DNA from: Cupriavidus consociatus
Lineage (GTDB): Bacteria > Pseudomonadota > Gammaproteobacteria > Burkholderiales > Burkholderiaceae
DNA length: 64,000 nt
Reading direction: 5' to 3'
NCBI RefSeq assembly: GCF_017814975.1
Contig: NZ_JAGIQA010000002.1
Location: forward strand, 372,001 to 436,000
Shown one piece after another: positions 39,438-48,361 of this stretch. How positions within the stretch are numbered: position 1 is the first letter of the stretch; each line of letters starts with the position of its first letter. The notes under the pieces were generated by a model. It made no database searches and was not told the origin of the DNA. It was given only the letters and a program-made list of their open reading frames with translations. Position numbers and translations under genes: made by a program.

Positions 39438-40025
39438 CTACTTGCCGGCGGCCGGCTGCACGGACACAGCAATGGCCTCGGTATAAACCGCTTCAACCCG
39501 GTCGCCCTTCTTGATCTCCTTGAGACGTTCCGGATCCTCGACCATGAGATCCACGGTGCGTCCCTTCGGCCCCTTCAGGGTGACGGTCTTGGCGCTGGTG
39601 TTGACCGCGACAACATCGGCCGTGACGGTCACTTCGCGCCCCACCGTGCCGCCTGGCTTTGCTCCGGGCGCCGCACGGTCCGCAATCTCGCGCTCGTTCA
39701 TGGCAAGCGGCCCCTTGCCTTTCTTGAGGCTCACGGTCAGGGCTTCCTTGTACTCGATCGTGACGGTATCGCCGACCCTGAGCTGTTCGAAGTTCCTCGC
39801 CTCCGGCCCCACCACGAGGTCCTTGGTCTTGCCGTCGGCGGATTGCAGCGAGACCGTTCGCGTCGGCGCATCGATCTTGACGATCTTGGCGGTGAGCTTC
39901 GCCGTGCCGGTCGCGGTCGCCTGTCCTTGCGACTGCGTGACATCCACGCGGGTTTCGGGTTGCGCCCACACAGAAGCGGTAGCCGCGACCATCACCGCCG
40001 CAGCCAGTAGTGTCGTCCGTTTCAT
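39438..40025 (-). CDS. Periplasmic protein with duplicated beta domain
   Basis: This 195-residue exported protein has a signal peptide (about 1-21, ending SVWAQ). The mature part is a tandem duplication: residues about 45-100 and 135-190 share the pattern V-x-(V/I)-D/N-x4-TVxL-x4-GxTxDLxV-x-(D/G)PE-x-n-GD-x-V-x-Y-x-EA-(L/I)-x-V. This looks like two small OB- or barrel-like units joined by a 30-residue linker. No family name was recognised. It lies between the DUF3141 operon and an intergenic gap. Confidence 0.7.
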   Translation of the reverse strand: MKRTTLLAAAVMVAATASVWAQPETRVDVTQSQGQATATGTAKLTAKIVKIDAPTRTVSLQSADGKTKDLVVGPEARNFEQLRVGDTVTIEYKEALTVSLKKGKGPLAMNEREIADRAAPGAKPGGTVGREVTVTADVVAVNTSAKTVTLKGPKGRTVDLMVEDPERLKEIKKGDRVEAVYTEAIAVSVQPAAGK

Positions 40026-40567
40026 TCTCTATCCCCTCTGATCAGACTTGCCTTTCACCCATTCGGGCTTCCTGTGCCGCCCTTCGCTCCAGTTGAAGCG
40101 TTCCCTCAATACCAGGGCGGGGATCCTGTGACTTTTCCAGAACATGCCGTGGATACGCCCCGCACCTTGCACTGGTTGCGTGACATGGCGTCACCTTCCC
40201 GGACCGGAACCGCGCTCGAAGGCGTGCCCGTCATGGCCTAGCCATGAAAAGACCATTGATGCAGATATCCGCGGAACGGAGCGGCGCAGCGATCACGGCA
40301 AGGCAGCCGAAGCGCTTTCCGTTCACGACATTGTCATACTTGCCGCCGGTCACGATGCATGCGACCACAGCCTCGCGTTCAGCCCCGCGTATGCGTGTCG
40401 CTCCGAACTCTAGCGTCAGTCATGGTCGCAACAGAACTGAATCTTTTCGGAAGACGACATGAGAAAAATTTCTTTCCCGGACGGTGGGAGGAATGACCAC
40501 TCCTTCGCTGCGTGCGCTATGCTGAACTGGCGCGGCGCATGCCCCGCCGCCTCCCAGGAGAACGATC
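40026..40567. other. Intergenic region, no gene recognised
   Basis: About 540 bp between a minus-strand and a plus-strand gene. It is somewhat lower in GC than the genes around it. Short frames inside lack ribosome sites. It must hold both promoters; none stands out. Confidence 0.5.
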
Positions 40568-41089
40568 ATGCGTTATCGCCTCCACACCTGCGTGGCCGCC
40601 GCGGTGGCGACCCTAGTGCTGGGCGCCTGCGCCGCCCTTCGGCCCCTCCAGACCGCGGAGGGCATGCTAGGCGCTCCGCAGAATGCCGTGCGCGATACGT
40701 TCGGCACTCCCACTGAGACCTACCAGCTCGCCGACGGCACCACCCGGTGGATCTATTCGAAGCAGCCGCTCGGCTTCGAGGTCTATGCGGCAGACTTCGA
40801 CGCGAACGGCAAGCTGACAAGGTTCAGGCAGATGCTCACCGAGAAGGAAATCTACGAGGCGCGCCCGGGCGTGTGGACCAAGCAGGACGTCGCCGAGCGC
40901 TTCGGCCGTCCGCGCGAGCCCATCCAGTTCTACCCGCTGATGAAGCGGGAAGCCTGGTCCTACCGGCTTTACGCAGGTGCCTACATGCCGGCACATTTCA
41001 GCGCCTACTTCGACGAACGCGGCGTTCTCGACCGGACCATGATCATCCTCGACGCGATCGGCGGCGACGCGCGCGACAGCAGCAAGTAG
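40568..41089 (+). CDS. Outer-membrane lipoprotein, BamE/SmpA-like fold
   Basis: This 173-residue lipoprotein has a signal ending VLGACAAL, giving lipidation at about Cys18. The body has two repeats of the short BamE/OmlA-like pattern (AVRDTFGTPTETYQLADGTTRWIYS and DVAERFGRPREPIQFYPLMKREAWSYR), which suggests a small alpha/beta envelope domain. An AGGAG precedes the ATG. Its partner is unknown, and it stands alone. Confidence 0.75.
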   Translation: MRYRLHTCVAAAVATLVLGACAALRPLQTAEGMLGAPQNAVRDTFGTPTETYQLADGTTRWIYSKQPLGFEVYAADFDANGKLTRFRQMLTEKEIYEARPGVWTKQDVAERFGRPREPIQFYPLMKREAWSYRLYAGAYMPAHFSAYFDERGVLDRTMIILDAIGGDARDSSK

Positions 41090-41155
41090 GCCGGCCCCTG
41101 CGGCCGCCTCCCGCAGGCTGATGGCGTCGCCCCACATGCGCCAATGACAATGGCG

Positions 41156-41183
41156 CCGGACAGGTCAAGGACGGCCTGTCCGG
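41156..41183. terminator. Hairpin between convergent genes
   Basis: CCGGACAGG and CCTGTCCGG form perfect nine-base arms around a ten-base loop, placed between two convergent genes. There is no strong T run on either side, so termination is uncertain. Confidence 0.4.
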
Positions 41184-41192
41184 TTGCGCGTG

Positions 41193-41882
41193 TCAGCCAT
41201 CGACGAACGAAACGAACTCGTCCAGCTCCAGCTTGCAAAGCTCCATGTTGTTTTCCGGAATGCTGTTGTCCGCATAGCCAAGCGACATTCCGGCCACGAT
41301 CATCTCCCCGTCGGGAATGGCGAGTCCTTCACGAAGCACCGCGGACTGCAGCGACCAGATCTGCTGCGGACACGTGTCGAGCTCCCGCGCGCGCGCGGCC
41401 AGCATGAGGTTCTGCAGAAAGCAGCCGTAGCAGATGAAGCTGGCCCATTCCAGGCGCCGGTCCATGGTGAAGATCAGTCCCACTGGCGCATCGAAGAACC
41501 GGAACTGCCGTTCGACGTCGCGCCGCCGCCCGGCGATATCGCTCCTGTGCACGCCCTGCGCATCGCCCAGCATTCCGCGAAACGTGTTGAAGCGCGACGA
41601 GAATGGCGCCGGCAATTCCGCTGGAAAGAACGGGTAATCGGGCACCAGTCCCTGGGGGTCGGCACGATACGCCTCGACCGCGGCCCCCGCGATCTTCTCG
41701 CGCGCCTTTCCGGTCAGCACATAGCAGCGCCATGGCTGCGTGTTGCTCGAACTCGGCGCGTATTTCGCGACCGACAGGATGTCCCTGACAGTCTCGATCG
41801 GCACCGGCCGGTCAAGGAAGCCGCGCTTGCTGTGGCGTCCGCGGATCAGCGCTTCTGTCATCTGGATTGCCTCCATCTTCAT
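41193..41882 (-). CDS. Nitroreductase-family flavoprotein
   Basis: This 229-residue FMN enzyme has the nitroreductase fold. It shows RHSKRGFLDRPVP (about 15-27) with phosphate-binding Arg/Ser, the APSSSNTQPW segment (about 42-51) and the C-terminal GMSLGYAD flavin loop (about 198-205). It would reduce nitro groups or quinones with NAD(P)H. GGAG precedes the ATG at 41882. It diverges from the maleylacetate reductase-like operon and shares a 253-bp control region with it. Its closest functional analogue may be MhqN of quinone-response operons, which is inference. Confidence 0.85.
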   Translation of the reverse strand: MKMEAIQMTEALIRGRHSKRGFLDRPVPIETVRDILSVAKYAPSSSNTQPWRCYVLTGKAREKIAGAAVEAYRADPQGLVPDYPFFPAELPAPFSSRFNTFRGMLGDAQGVHRSDIAGRRRDVERQFRFFDAPVGLIFTMDRRLEWASFICYGCFLQNLMLAARARELDTCPQQIWSLQSAVLREGLAIPDGEMIVAGMSLGYADNSIPENNMELCKLELDEFVSFVDG

Positions 41883-42135
41883 GTCTCCGTTCTAGTAGTG
41901 GTGGGGGTCGCTACGGTGGAAAAGATCATAGACACGCCCCCTGCCTTGTGAAGATGGCAATGCTTGAAAGCTTCGTTCGGAAGCGGCGAACGACCGGCAC
42001 CCCCTACAGGCCCCGGCGTCCAGATTCCTGGACGCTTCGTTCGCAAATCCCGCGTGCACGCGCTGACGCGATTCGCCTATCGTCCTACTCGGGATCGGAG
42101 ACCCGATCGCATACGAAAACATGGGGAGACATGGA

Positions 42136-43254
42136 ATGAACCAGTTGAAATGCCTGCCGCAGGAAGAAATTGTCTGGGGACATGACGTGCTGAAAACCGT
42201 CGCTGCCTCCATGGGGAACTACGGCATCCGCCGTCCGATCACGTTCACCGTCGAATTCCTTGAGGCATTGAACCGCGATCACCTGCAGCCGGCCATTGGC
42301 GACGGCGTGGGCACCTTCACCGGCCTGCCGCCGCATGTGCCCGATTTCGCCGTTCGCGACGGGCTGCGTGCCTGCATCGAGGCCGATGCGGGGTCGATCA
42401 TCGCGCTCGGCGGCGGCTCCGTGCTCGACGCCGCAAAGGCAGTCTCGTACCAGCATTTCCAGCAGACCGGCAGCTACCTGCCGATTGCGGCGATTCCGAC
42501 GACACTGTCCGGATCGGAGTTCTCCCACTACTTCGGGGTGACGGAAACGGACGGCCCGCAGAAGTTCAAGCGCAGTTATGCCGTACGCGAAACGACACCC
42601 AGGCTGGTGGTGCTCGATCCCCGGATGATCGTCGACACGCCACGCATGCTGCTGCTGAGCTCCGCCATCAAGGGGATCGACCACGCGGTGGAAGGCATGC
42701 GCCGGGTCGACGTGGATCACCCTCATGCCATCCTTGCCGCCAGGGGCGTGGAACGCTTCCTTGCCGTGCTGGAGAAGTGGCCGCGCAAGCTCGAGACGCG
42801 CGAGGCCATCGCGGGCGGCCTCGTGTCGGCCGACGACCTGCTGCAGCTTCAGCTCGCCGCGTGGCAGTGCTACTTCTATCCCGCTTCGGTCATCTACGGC
42901 CTGAGCCATCGCATCGGGCACATCCTCGGCGGGACCTTCGGGGTGCCGCACAGCGTGACATCGTGCATTGCGCTGGCGCCAGTCATCCGCGCCTGCGCCG
43001 GCGCCTATGGCCGCAAGCTCGAGATCTTCTCCATGGACCGTGGCAGCCGCACGCCCGCCGCGTTCCTCGCTGACCGCATCGAGTCAGCCGTGGATGCGCT
43101 GCAATTGCCAAGCCGGCTCGGCGACCTCGATTTCGATCGGGCAAGGCTTCCCGAGATGGCGGCCTTGCTCAAGCAGAACTATCCGTCCGAGGTCGGCGAC
43201 CTTGGCGAAGATGCCGGCATGAAGCTGGATGCGCTGCTGGAGAGCCTGTGGTAA
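42136..43254 (+). CDS. Maleylacetate reductase-like Fe-ADH superfamily enzyme
   Basis: This 372-residue enzyme has the group III (iron) alcohol dehydrogenase fold: NAD motif GGGSVLDAAK (92-101), PTTLSGSE (121-128) and the C-terminal helical half. Three of the four classical metal ligands remain (His183, His258, His272), but the first, normally Asp, is Lys179 in KGIDH. Maleylacetate reductases also lose that Asp. It should therefore reduce maleylacetate or a related enone-diacid to 3-oxoadipate with NAD(P)H. I use the ATG at 42136 with GGAG before it; ATG 42121 is possible. It overlaps the amidase gene by 7 bp. Confidence 0.75.
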   Translation: MNQLKCLPQEEIVWGHDVLKTVAASMGNYGIRRPITFTVEFLEALNRDHLQPAIGDGVGTFTGLPPHVPDFAVRDGLRACIEADAGSIIALGGGSVLDAAKAVSYQHFQQTGSYLPIAAIPTTLSGSEFSHYFGVTETDGPQKFKRSYAVRETTPRLVVLDPRMIVDTPRMLLLSSAIKGIDHAVEGMRRVDVDHPHAILAARGVERFLAVLEKWPRKLETREAIAGGLVSADDLLQLQLAAWQCYFYPASVIYGLSHRIGHILGGTFGVPHSVTSCIALAPVIRACAGAYGRKLEIFSMDRGSRTPAAFLADRIESAVDALQLPSRLGDLDFDRARLPEMAALLKQNYPSEVGDLGEDAGMKLDALLESLW

Positions 43255-44648
43255 CGAACGCCCCGCCCTCCGACTGCATCCCGCATCCCGCAAGCCTGCG
43301 CCACGCGCTCGAGGCCCTTGCCAGACGGCAGGTCACCGCGACAGGCCTGGTCGAGGAGGCGCTGCGCCGCGCGCAAGCCAGCAAGCAATCGCTCAACGCG
43401 TTCGCCGCCATCGACCGGGACCGCGCGCTGCAAGCCGCCGCTGAAAGCGACCGCCGCTACGGCGCAGGCAGCCAGCGTCCGCTGGAAGGGCTGCCCATCG
43501 CCATCAAGGACCTGATCGACACGAAGGGCATCGAAACACTGTATGGATCTGCCGCCAGTCGCGGCAATGTTCCCGCTGCCGATGCCGACATCGTGAAGAC
43601 ATTGACGGAATCCGGCGCCATCGTCATCGGCAAGACCACCACCCACGAGTTTGCGTGGGGCGTGACGACCGCCAGCCCGAACTTCGGCGACACCCTCAAT
43701 CCCCTCGACCGTTCCCGCATTCCCGGCGGCTCGAGCGGCGGCGCCGCGGCGGCGATCGCGGATGGCGCGGTGATGGCGGGCGTGGGCACCGATACAGGCG
43801 GCTCGGTCCGGATCCCGGCCGCGCTCTGCGGTGTCGTCGGCTTCAAGCCGACGCTGGGCACGCTCTCCACGCGCGGCGTGTTTCCGCTGGCCCCCACGTG
43901 CGACCACGTTGGCCTGCTTGGCCGACAGGTCGATGACGTGCTGGTGCTCGCCGCTGCCGTTGGCATCGAAATCCCCTGCAGCGATGCAAGACCTTCCGCC
44001 CGACTCGGCATCGTCCGGCACATCGCGCCGGTTCCGCTGAGTCCGGAGATCGCCCGCGCATTCGATGACGCCGTGGAGCGACTGGCACAGCGCTTCGCCT
44101 GCGTAGACCTCGGCGGGACCGGCCACTTCGATCCCATGTTCGATGCCGTCTTCGATACCTTCGCGGCCATCGTCCTCATCGAGGGCGGAATCGAGCATTT
44201 CCGCCGCCACGACTGGGATCGCATCGCCACGCATTACAACCCCGAAACGGTCGACAGGCTCAGACGCGCGCAAACCATGGACCTGCGCGCCTATGCGGCC
44301 GCCCAGCAGGCCAGGCGGCATTTCACGGCCCGCCTGCATGAAGTGATGTCGACACTCGACTACCTCGTGCTGCCGACCTGCCCCTGCACCGCCCCGCCCC
44401 GCGATGCCGCCACTGTCGACATCGGAAACTGGGCCGGCACCGTCCGCGAAGCCCTGATGACCTATACCGCGCCGTTCAACGTCGCGGGCTATCCCGCCAT
44501 CTCGATTCCGCTGCCGTCCCGCAACGGCGGCCTGCCGGCGTCATTGCAGATCGTCGCCAGGCCCGGCGGCGACGGCGCGCTGCTGCGGGTCGCGCAGCAG
44601 ATGGAGTCGTTGCTGGGGACCGTCTCCGACCGTTTCCATCGCACATGA
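43248..44648 (+). CDS. Amidase-signature hydrolase
   Basis: This 466-residue hydrolase cleaves an amide or carbamoyl bond. The Ser-cisSer-Lys triad is visible: Lys in PIAIKDLIDTKG (about 87), Ser in PGGSSGGAAA (about 163) and nucleophile Ser in GTDTGGSVRIPA (about 187). It starts at a GTG that overlaps the preceding stop, so translation is coupled to the maleylacetate reductase-like gene. In this operon it may hydrolyse a ring-opened N-acyl or formyl product made by the TDO-like enzyme, or release an aromatic from its amide. Both are inference. Confidence 0.88.
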   Translation: MVTNAPPSDCIPHPASLRHALEALARRQVTATGLVEEALRRAQASKQSLNAFAAIDRDRALQAAAESDRRYGAGSQRPLEGLPIAIKDLIDTKGIETLYGSAASRGNVPAADADIVKTLTESGAIVIGKTTTHEFAWGVTTASPNFGDTLNPLDRSRIPGGSSGGAAAAIADGAVMAGVGTDTGGSVRIPAALCGVVGFKPTLGTLSTRGVFPLAPTCDHVGLLGRQVDDVLVLAAAVGIEIPCSDARPSARLGIVRHIAPVPLSPEIARAFDDAVERLAQRFACVDLGGTGHFDPMFDAVFDTFAAIVLIEGGIEHFRRHDWDRIATHYNPETVDRLRRAQTMDLRAYAAAQQARRHFTARLHEVMSTLDYLVLPTCPCTAPPRDAATVDIGNWAGTVREALMTYTAPFNVAGYPAISIPLPSRNGGLPASLQIVARPGGDGALLRVAQQMESLLGTVSDRFHRT

Positions 44649-44681
44649 CTTGCCTGACCACACCACCACGAGGAGACCAAA

Positions 44682-45599
44682 ATGAACGATATCGTCAAGC
44701 CCGTCAAACCCGCCTCCCCGGCGCCGGCCGGAACGCCGGCCGGGCATACGCCATACAGTGACTGGTTGCAGACAGACGTGCTCCACTCGCTGCAGCGCCC
44801 CGTCAGCGATCATCCCGGCGAGCATGCCTGGATCGTGTCGGCGCAGGTGTCCGAGCTCTACTGGATGCTGATCATCAAGGAGATGCAGGCCGCGCAGGCG
44901 CAATTGCGTGCCGATGACCTGACCGGTGCCTGCCGGACGCTGCGGCGCGTCGTCGCCCACCACGAGCCGCTCAATGCCACATGGCGCTCGATCGCATGGA
45001 TGACGCCGGTCGACCTGCTGGCGATCCTTTCCTGCGTTGGCCCGAAATTCGGCAAGGACACCGCCCTCCAGGGCTGGACCTACCGGCAGATGGTCTACCT
45101 GCTCGGCATCAAGCAGGAGGAGCACCTGCAGCACTTCCTGCCGCAGCCGCAGCGCTGGGAACAGCTCAGCAAGGCGCTGGCGGAGCCGAGCCTGTATGAC
45201 GACGTGCTTGCCCACCTGAGCCGCAAGGGCTTCGCCGTGCCGGCAGTGGCGCTCGACCGCGATTTCAGCGTGCCCTACACGCCGGACAAGGCCGTCGAGA
45301 ACGTCTGGCGCGACGTCTACGCCGATCCCGACCAGCACCGCGAACTGCAGCAGCTCGGCGAGACGCTGGCCGATATCGCGGAAGGATTCGCCGCGTGGAA
45401 GCACCTGCACCTGATGGCGACGCGCCGGACCTTCGGCGCCAGGCCGGCCTACTTCGGCACCGAGGGCATTGCCTGGCTGCTGCCGACCATGAACGAGATC
45501 CCGTTCCCGGAACTCTGGTCTGCGCGCGGCTTCATCGGCGATGCGCCCGCGGTGTGTCCCCACGCCCGCGGACAGGGAAGCGCCCGGGCAGCGGAGTGA
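44682..45599 (+). CDS. Divergent tryptophan 2,3-dioxygenase-like haem protein
   Basis: This 305-residue protein has the helical TDO fold: YSDWLQTDVLHSLQ (25-38), VSELYWMLIIKEM (56-68) and WTYRQMVYLLG (132-142, with the conserved Arg135). The haem-binding His243 lies in WKHLHLMATRR. The distal histidine of TDO (His55 in the Xanthomonas enzyme) is replaced by Ala54 in IVSAQVSEL. The substrate loop GTGGS reads GTEGI (259-263). These changes argue against tryptophan as substrate. GAGGAGA precedes the ATG. It lies third in an operon for hydroquinone-type catabolism. Confidence 0.78.
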   Translation: MNDIVKPVKPASPAPAGTPAGHTPYSDWLQTDVLHSLQRPVSDHPGEHAWIVSAQVSELYWMLIIKEMQAAQAQLRADDLTGACRTLRRVVAHHEPLNATWRSIAWMTPVDLLAILSCVGPKFGKDTALQGWTYRQMVYLLGIKQEEHLQHFLPQPQRWEQLSKALAEPSLYDDVLAHLSRKGFAVPAVALDRDFSVPYTPDKAVENVWRDVYADPDQHRELQQLGETLADIAEGFAAWKHLHLMATRRTFGARPAYFGTEGIAWLLPTMNEIPFPELWSARGFIGDAPAVCPHARGQGSARAAE

Positions 45600-45627
45600 C
45601 GTGATCAACCATGAGCCGGAAGAACCC

Positions 45628-46674
45628 ATGCCCAATGACTTGCTGAGAAACCTGGCAGCCGGCGCCCGCGCTGCCATCGCCGATCCTGCGCGGATCACCA
45701 CGGTGGGAACCGATGCCAACCCGCGCTTCGAGCTGTTCCACGCCGCGAGTTCGCTGTGCTCGCAGAAGGTCCGCACGGTGCTGTTCGAGAAGCAGTTGCC
45801 GTACCGATCGAACGATATGCTGATCCTGAGTTCGATGGGCCCGGACGGGGTCATTCCCGCCGAGCACTATCACCCGCCATATGTGCGCCTGCGACTGAAG
45901 GCCGGACTGGAGATCGGGCGGGAGTTCGTCAGCGGATATAGCGGGCGCCCTTCCGTGGAGACCGACGGCTTCGATCCGTGTGCGGTGCCGTTGCTGATTG
46001 ACTACGAAGCCTCCCGCGTGATTGCAGATTCCCGGCGCATCTGCTGCTATCTCGACGCGGTATCGCGCACGCCAGTCCAGCTCTTGCCGGACGATTCCCT
46101 GGCGCGTACGGAGGTGATGCGCCAGGTGCGCATCATCGACCAGATGCCGAACGGCGCCCTGCTGTACGGCTCTCATCCCGACGCCGACCGGCGGCCCGAG
46201 GCGCTCAGGACGGTCATGGAAACCATCTACGACCACAAGATCGCAGCGCTCGAGGCCATGCTCGCCGACAATGCCGGGGACGCCGGACTCGTTGCCGCCT
46301 ATCGCGCGAAGATCGTGAAGGAACGCGGCGGCCGGGCGCTGCGCCGCGATGCCCCATTCCAGCGCGCGGCCCGGGATCACGTCGATGTCGCGCTGAAGGA
46401 GCTGGACCGCACGCTGGAATCCGCACCGGCTCCGTATCTCGCGGGAGACGCGTTCTCCCTTGGCGATGTGCTGTGGGGTGTCAACCTGGTGCGGCTGGCG
46501 TACCTGGGGCTTGCGCCGATGTGGGACGAGCTGCCCAACGTTGCCCGCTATGTCGACGCACTGGTCAGGCGGCCTTCGCTCTGCAAGGAGGCGGTCCGCG
46601 CCACGATCGACTCGCTGCCGCCATCGCCCCGGATGGATGCCTTGGCAAGCTGCATGGAAACGGCGACGGCCTGA
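45628..46674 (+). CDS. Glutathione transferase-fold protein, LinD-like
   Basis: This 348-residue protein has a thioredoxin-like N-domain with a reactive-looking cysteine in SSLCSQKVRT (Cys44) and a long helical C-domain ending with an NVARYVDALVRRPS helix. The opening PRFELFHAASSLCSQKVR, the VSGYSGRPSVETDGFDP block and the overall length resemble LinD, the glutathione-dependent 2,5-dichlorohydroquinone dechlorinase; this is from memory of the family. It may remove a halogen, isomerise or conjugate a hydroquinone. An upstream GTG at 45601 is an alternative start. A strong terminator follows. Confidence 0.72.
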   Translation: MPNDLLRNLAAGARAAIADPARITTVGTDANPRFELFHAASSLCSQKVRTVLFEKQLPYRSNDMLILSSMGPDGVIPAEHYHPPYVRLRLKAGLEIGREFVSGYSGRPSVETDGFDPCAVPLLIDYEASRVIADSRRICCYLDAVSRTPVQLLPDDSLARTEVMRQVRIIDQMPNGALLYGSHPDADRRPEALRTVMETIYDHKIAALEAMLADNAGDAGLVAAYRAKIVKERGGRALRRDAPFQRAARDHVDVALKELDRTLESAPAPYLAGDAFSLGDVLWGVNLVRLAYLGLAPMWDELPNVARYVDALVRRPSLCKEAVRATIDSLPPSPRMDALASCMETATA

Positions 46675-46718
46675 GCTGTTGCCATCGCGCCATCGGCCTG
46701 TGCCGGTGCGCGAATCGA

Positions 46719-46748
46719 GCGGAGACTGCGAGTCTCCGCCCTTTTTTT
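46719..46748. terminator. Intrinsic terminator of the TDO/GST operon
   Basis: Nine-base arms GCGGAGACT (46719-46727) and AGTCTCCGC (46731-46739) with a three-base loop are followed by seven T. It lies 45 bp after the GST stop and just before the stop of the convergent wrbA-like gene. Confidence 0.9.
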
Positions 46749-46766
46749 GCCGTCAGGCTTCTACTT

Positions 46767-47393
46767 TCAGGCTGCCACAGGCTCCGGCTGGACGTGCAAG
46801 GCACGCGCGACAGTCGTCACCCTGCGCCCCTGGAACCGTGCAACCTCCAGGTGATCGTCGTCGGGCTTCACGGTGTCACGCTGCGAGACGTGAGTCGCGC
46901 CGTACGGGGTGCCGGCCTTGAACATCGCCGCGTCGGCATAGCCCAGCGGCACGATGATCAGGCCCAGGTGCGCCATGGGCGTGTAGGCCGCCAGCAGCGT
47001 GGCTTCATTGCCGCCGTGGCGCGAGGACGTCGTGCCGAACACAGAGCCCACCTTGCCGTTCAACTTGCCGGCGAACCAGAGGCCGCCGAGCCCGTCGATA
47101 TAGGACTTGAGTTCGGCCGAGATCGTCCCGAAGCGCGTCGGCGTGCCGAACACGATGGCATCAGCCCACTCGGCATCGGCTTCCGTCGGCGCCTCGTATT
47201 TCGCGTTCATCTCCGTGGCGTTCTCGAGCCAGCCCGGCGCCTGCCGCATGACGTCAGGGCCAACGAACTCCCGCACACGCCGAACGCGCAGTTCGGCGCC
47301 TGCCTCGAGGGCGCCCTCGGCGACAGCCTTGGCCAGCATCTCGGTGGAGCTGTTCCGTGAATAGAAAACGATCAGTACTTTCGGTTTCCGCAT
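46767..47393 (-). CDS. wrbA: WrbA-type NAD(P)H:quinone oxidoreductase
   Basis: This 208-residue flavodoxin-fold enzyme reduces quinones to hydroquinones by two electrons with NAD(P)H. FMN-binding loops are visible in IVFYSRNSSTEMLA (about 8-21), FGTPTRFGTISAELK (about 83-97) and GTTSSRHGGNEATLLA (about 120-135). The ATG at 47393 is chosen over an upstream TTG. It lies 17 bp after the ring-cleaving dioxygenase gene in the same direction and would keep its hydroquinone substrate reduced. Confidence 0.9.
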   Translation of the reverse strand: MRKPKVLIVFYSRNSSTEMLAKAVAEGALEAGAELRVRRVREFVGPDVMRQAPGWLENATEMNAKYEAPTEADAEWADAIVFGTPTRFGTISAELKSYIDGLGGLWFAGKLNGKVGSVFGTTSSRHGGNEATLLAAYTPMAHLGLIIVPLGYADAAMFKAGTPYGATHVSQRDTVKPDDDHLEVARFQGRRVTTVARALHVQPEPVAA

Positions 47394-47410
47394 ATCGATC
47401 CCCGGCAACG

Positions 47411-48361
47411 TCAGGCAGAGATGGGCTCGAGCCGGCCCAGCAGTTCTTCCTTGCGATCCGCCAGCCAGGGCGGCAACTGGAACTCCTCGCCAAAATGGCC
47501 GGGCGCTTCATCGATCGAGAAGCCGATGTCGGTGGTCGTCGCCTCGAACATCACGCCGCCGGGCATCTTGAAGTACATCGAGCGGAAGTAGTTGCGGTGC
47601 ACCGATTCCGACGTATCGATGTAGCCCATGGCAAACAGTTTCTCCTTCAGGACCGCCTGCTGTTCGACGTTGTCCACCGCGAAGGCCACATGGTGGATCG
47701 TGCCTTCGCCGTAGATCGACGAGCCCTGGTGCCGGTCCGGCTCATGCAGGAACTCTACGACCGTACCCGGACCGCCGGTGTACGTCTCGAAGCGATAATA
47801 AGGTCCCGCCTGGCCAACGTTGCGGAAACCGATCGCTTCGCTCATGAAGCGAATCGATTCGGCGACATCGCGCAGCGAAAGCGTAATACTGTGCACGCCA
47901 CGGATGGCGTGGACTTCGGGGATATCGCTGGCCACGCAAGCCGGACGCGGGTCGAGGTCCGTTTCGACAAGATCGAACTCGATGCCGCACGGATGCTGGA
48001 ACCGCTGGCGGCGCTCACCGAAGCGCTCGACGATCTCGCTGTCATACGGCACATTCATGGCATCGAAGCGGCTGCGCCAGAATTCGAGCGAGCCCGTGGG
48101 CACCGAGTAGTTGATGACCCGCACCTGGCCCGAACCCTGACGCGCCATGACGCCCCGCTGGCGGAACGGGAACGACGTCACCAGGGTTCCCGGATCGCCA
48201 TTCGCGTTGCCGTAGTAAAGGTGGTAGATGGGATCCTCGCCGTCGAGAAGCACGGTCTTCTTCACGAGGCTCTGGCCGAGCAGCCTGACGTAGAAATCCA
48301 CGTCCTCCTGCGCGTGCCGCACGCCGGCGGTCAGGTGATGAAATCCCTTGAGCATTGACAT
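47411..48361 (-). CDS. Hydroquinone ring-cleaving dioxygenase, PcpA/LinE/MhqO type
   Basis: This 316-residue type I extradiol-like dioxygenase of the glyoxalase superfamily would cleave (chloro- or alkyl-)hydroquinones using Fe(II). It has two glyoxalase-type modules (about 5-140 and 155-300). The likely iron ligands are His9 in GFHHLTAG, His224 in GTIHHVAF and Glu273 in GGVMFEATT, at the spacing found in PcpA. GGAGAGG lies just before the ATG at 48361; a second ATG is six bases later. It shares an operon with wrbA and diverges from a LysR gene. Confidence 0.88.
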   Translation of the reverse strand: MSMLKGFHHLTAGVRHAQEDVDFYVRLLGQSLVKKTVLLDGEDPIYHLYYGNANGDPGTLVTSFPFRQRGVMARQGSGQVRVINYSVPTGSLEFWRSRFDAMNVPYDSEIVERFGERRQRFQHPCGIEFDLVETDLDPRPACVASDIPEVHAIRGVHSITLSLRDVAESIRFMSEAIGFRNVGQAGPYYRFETYTGGPGTVVEFLHEPDRHQGSSIYGEGTIHHVAFAVDNVEQQAVLKEKLFAMGYIDTSESVHRNYFRSMYFKMPGGVMFEATTTDIGFSIDEAPGHFGEEFQLPPWLADRKEELLGRLEPISA

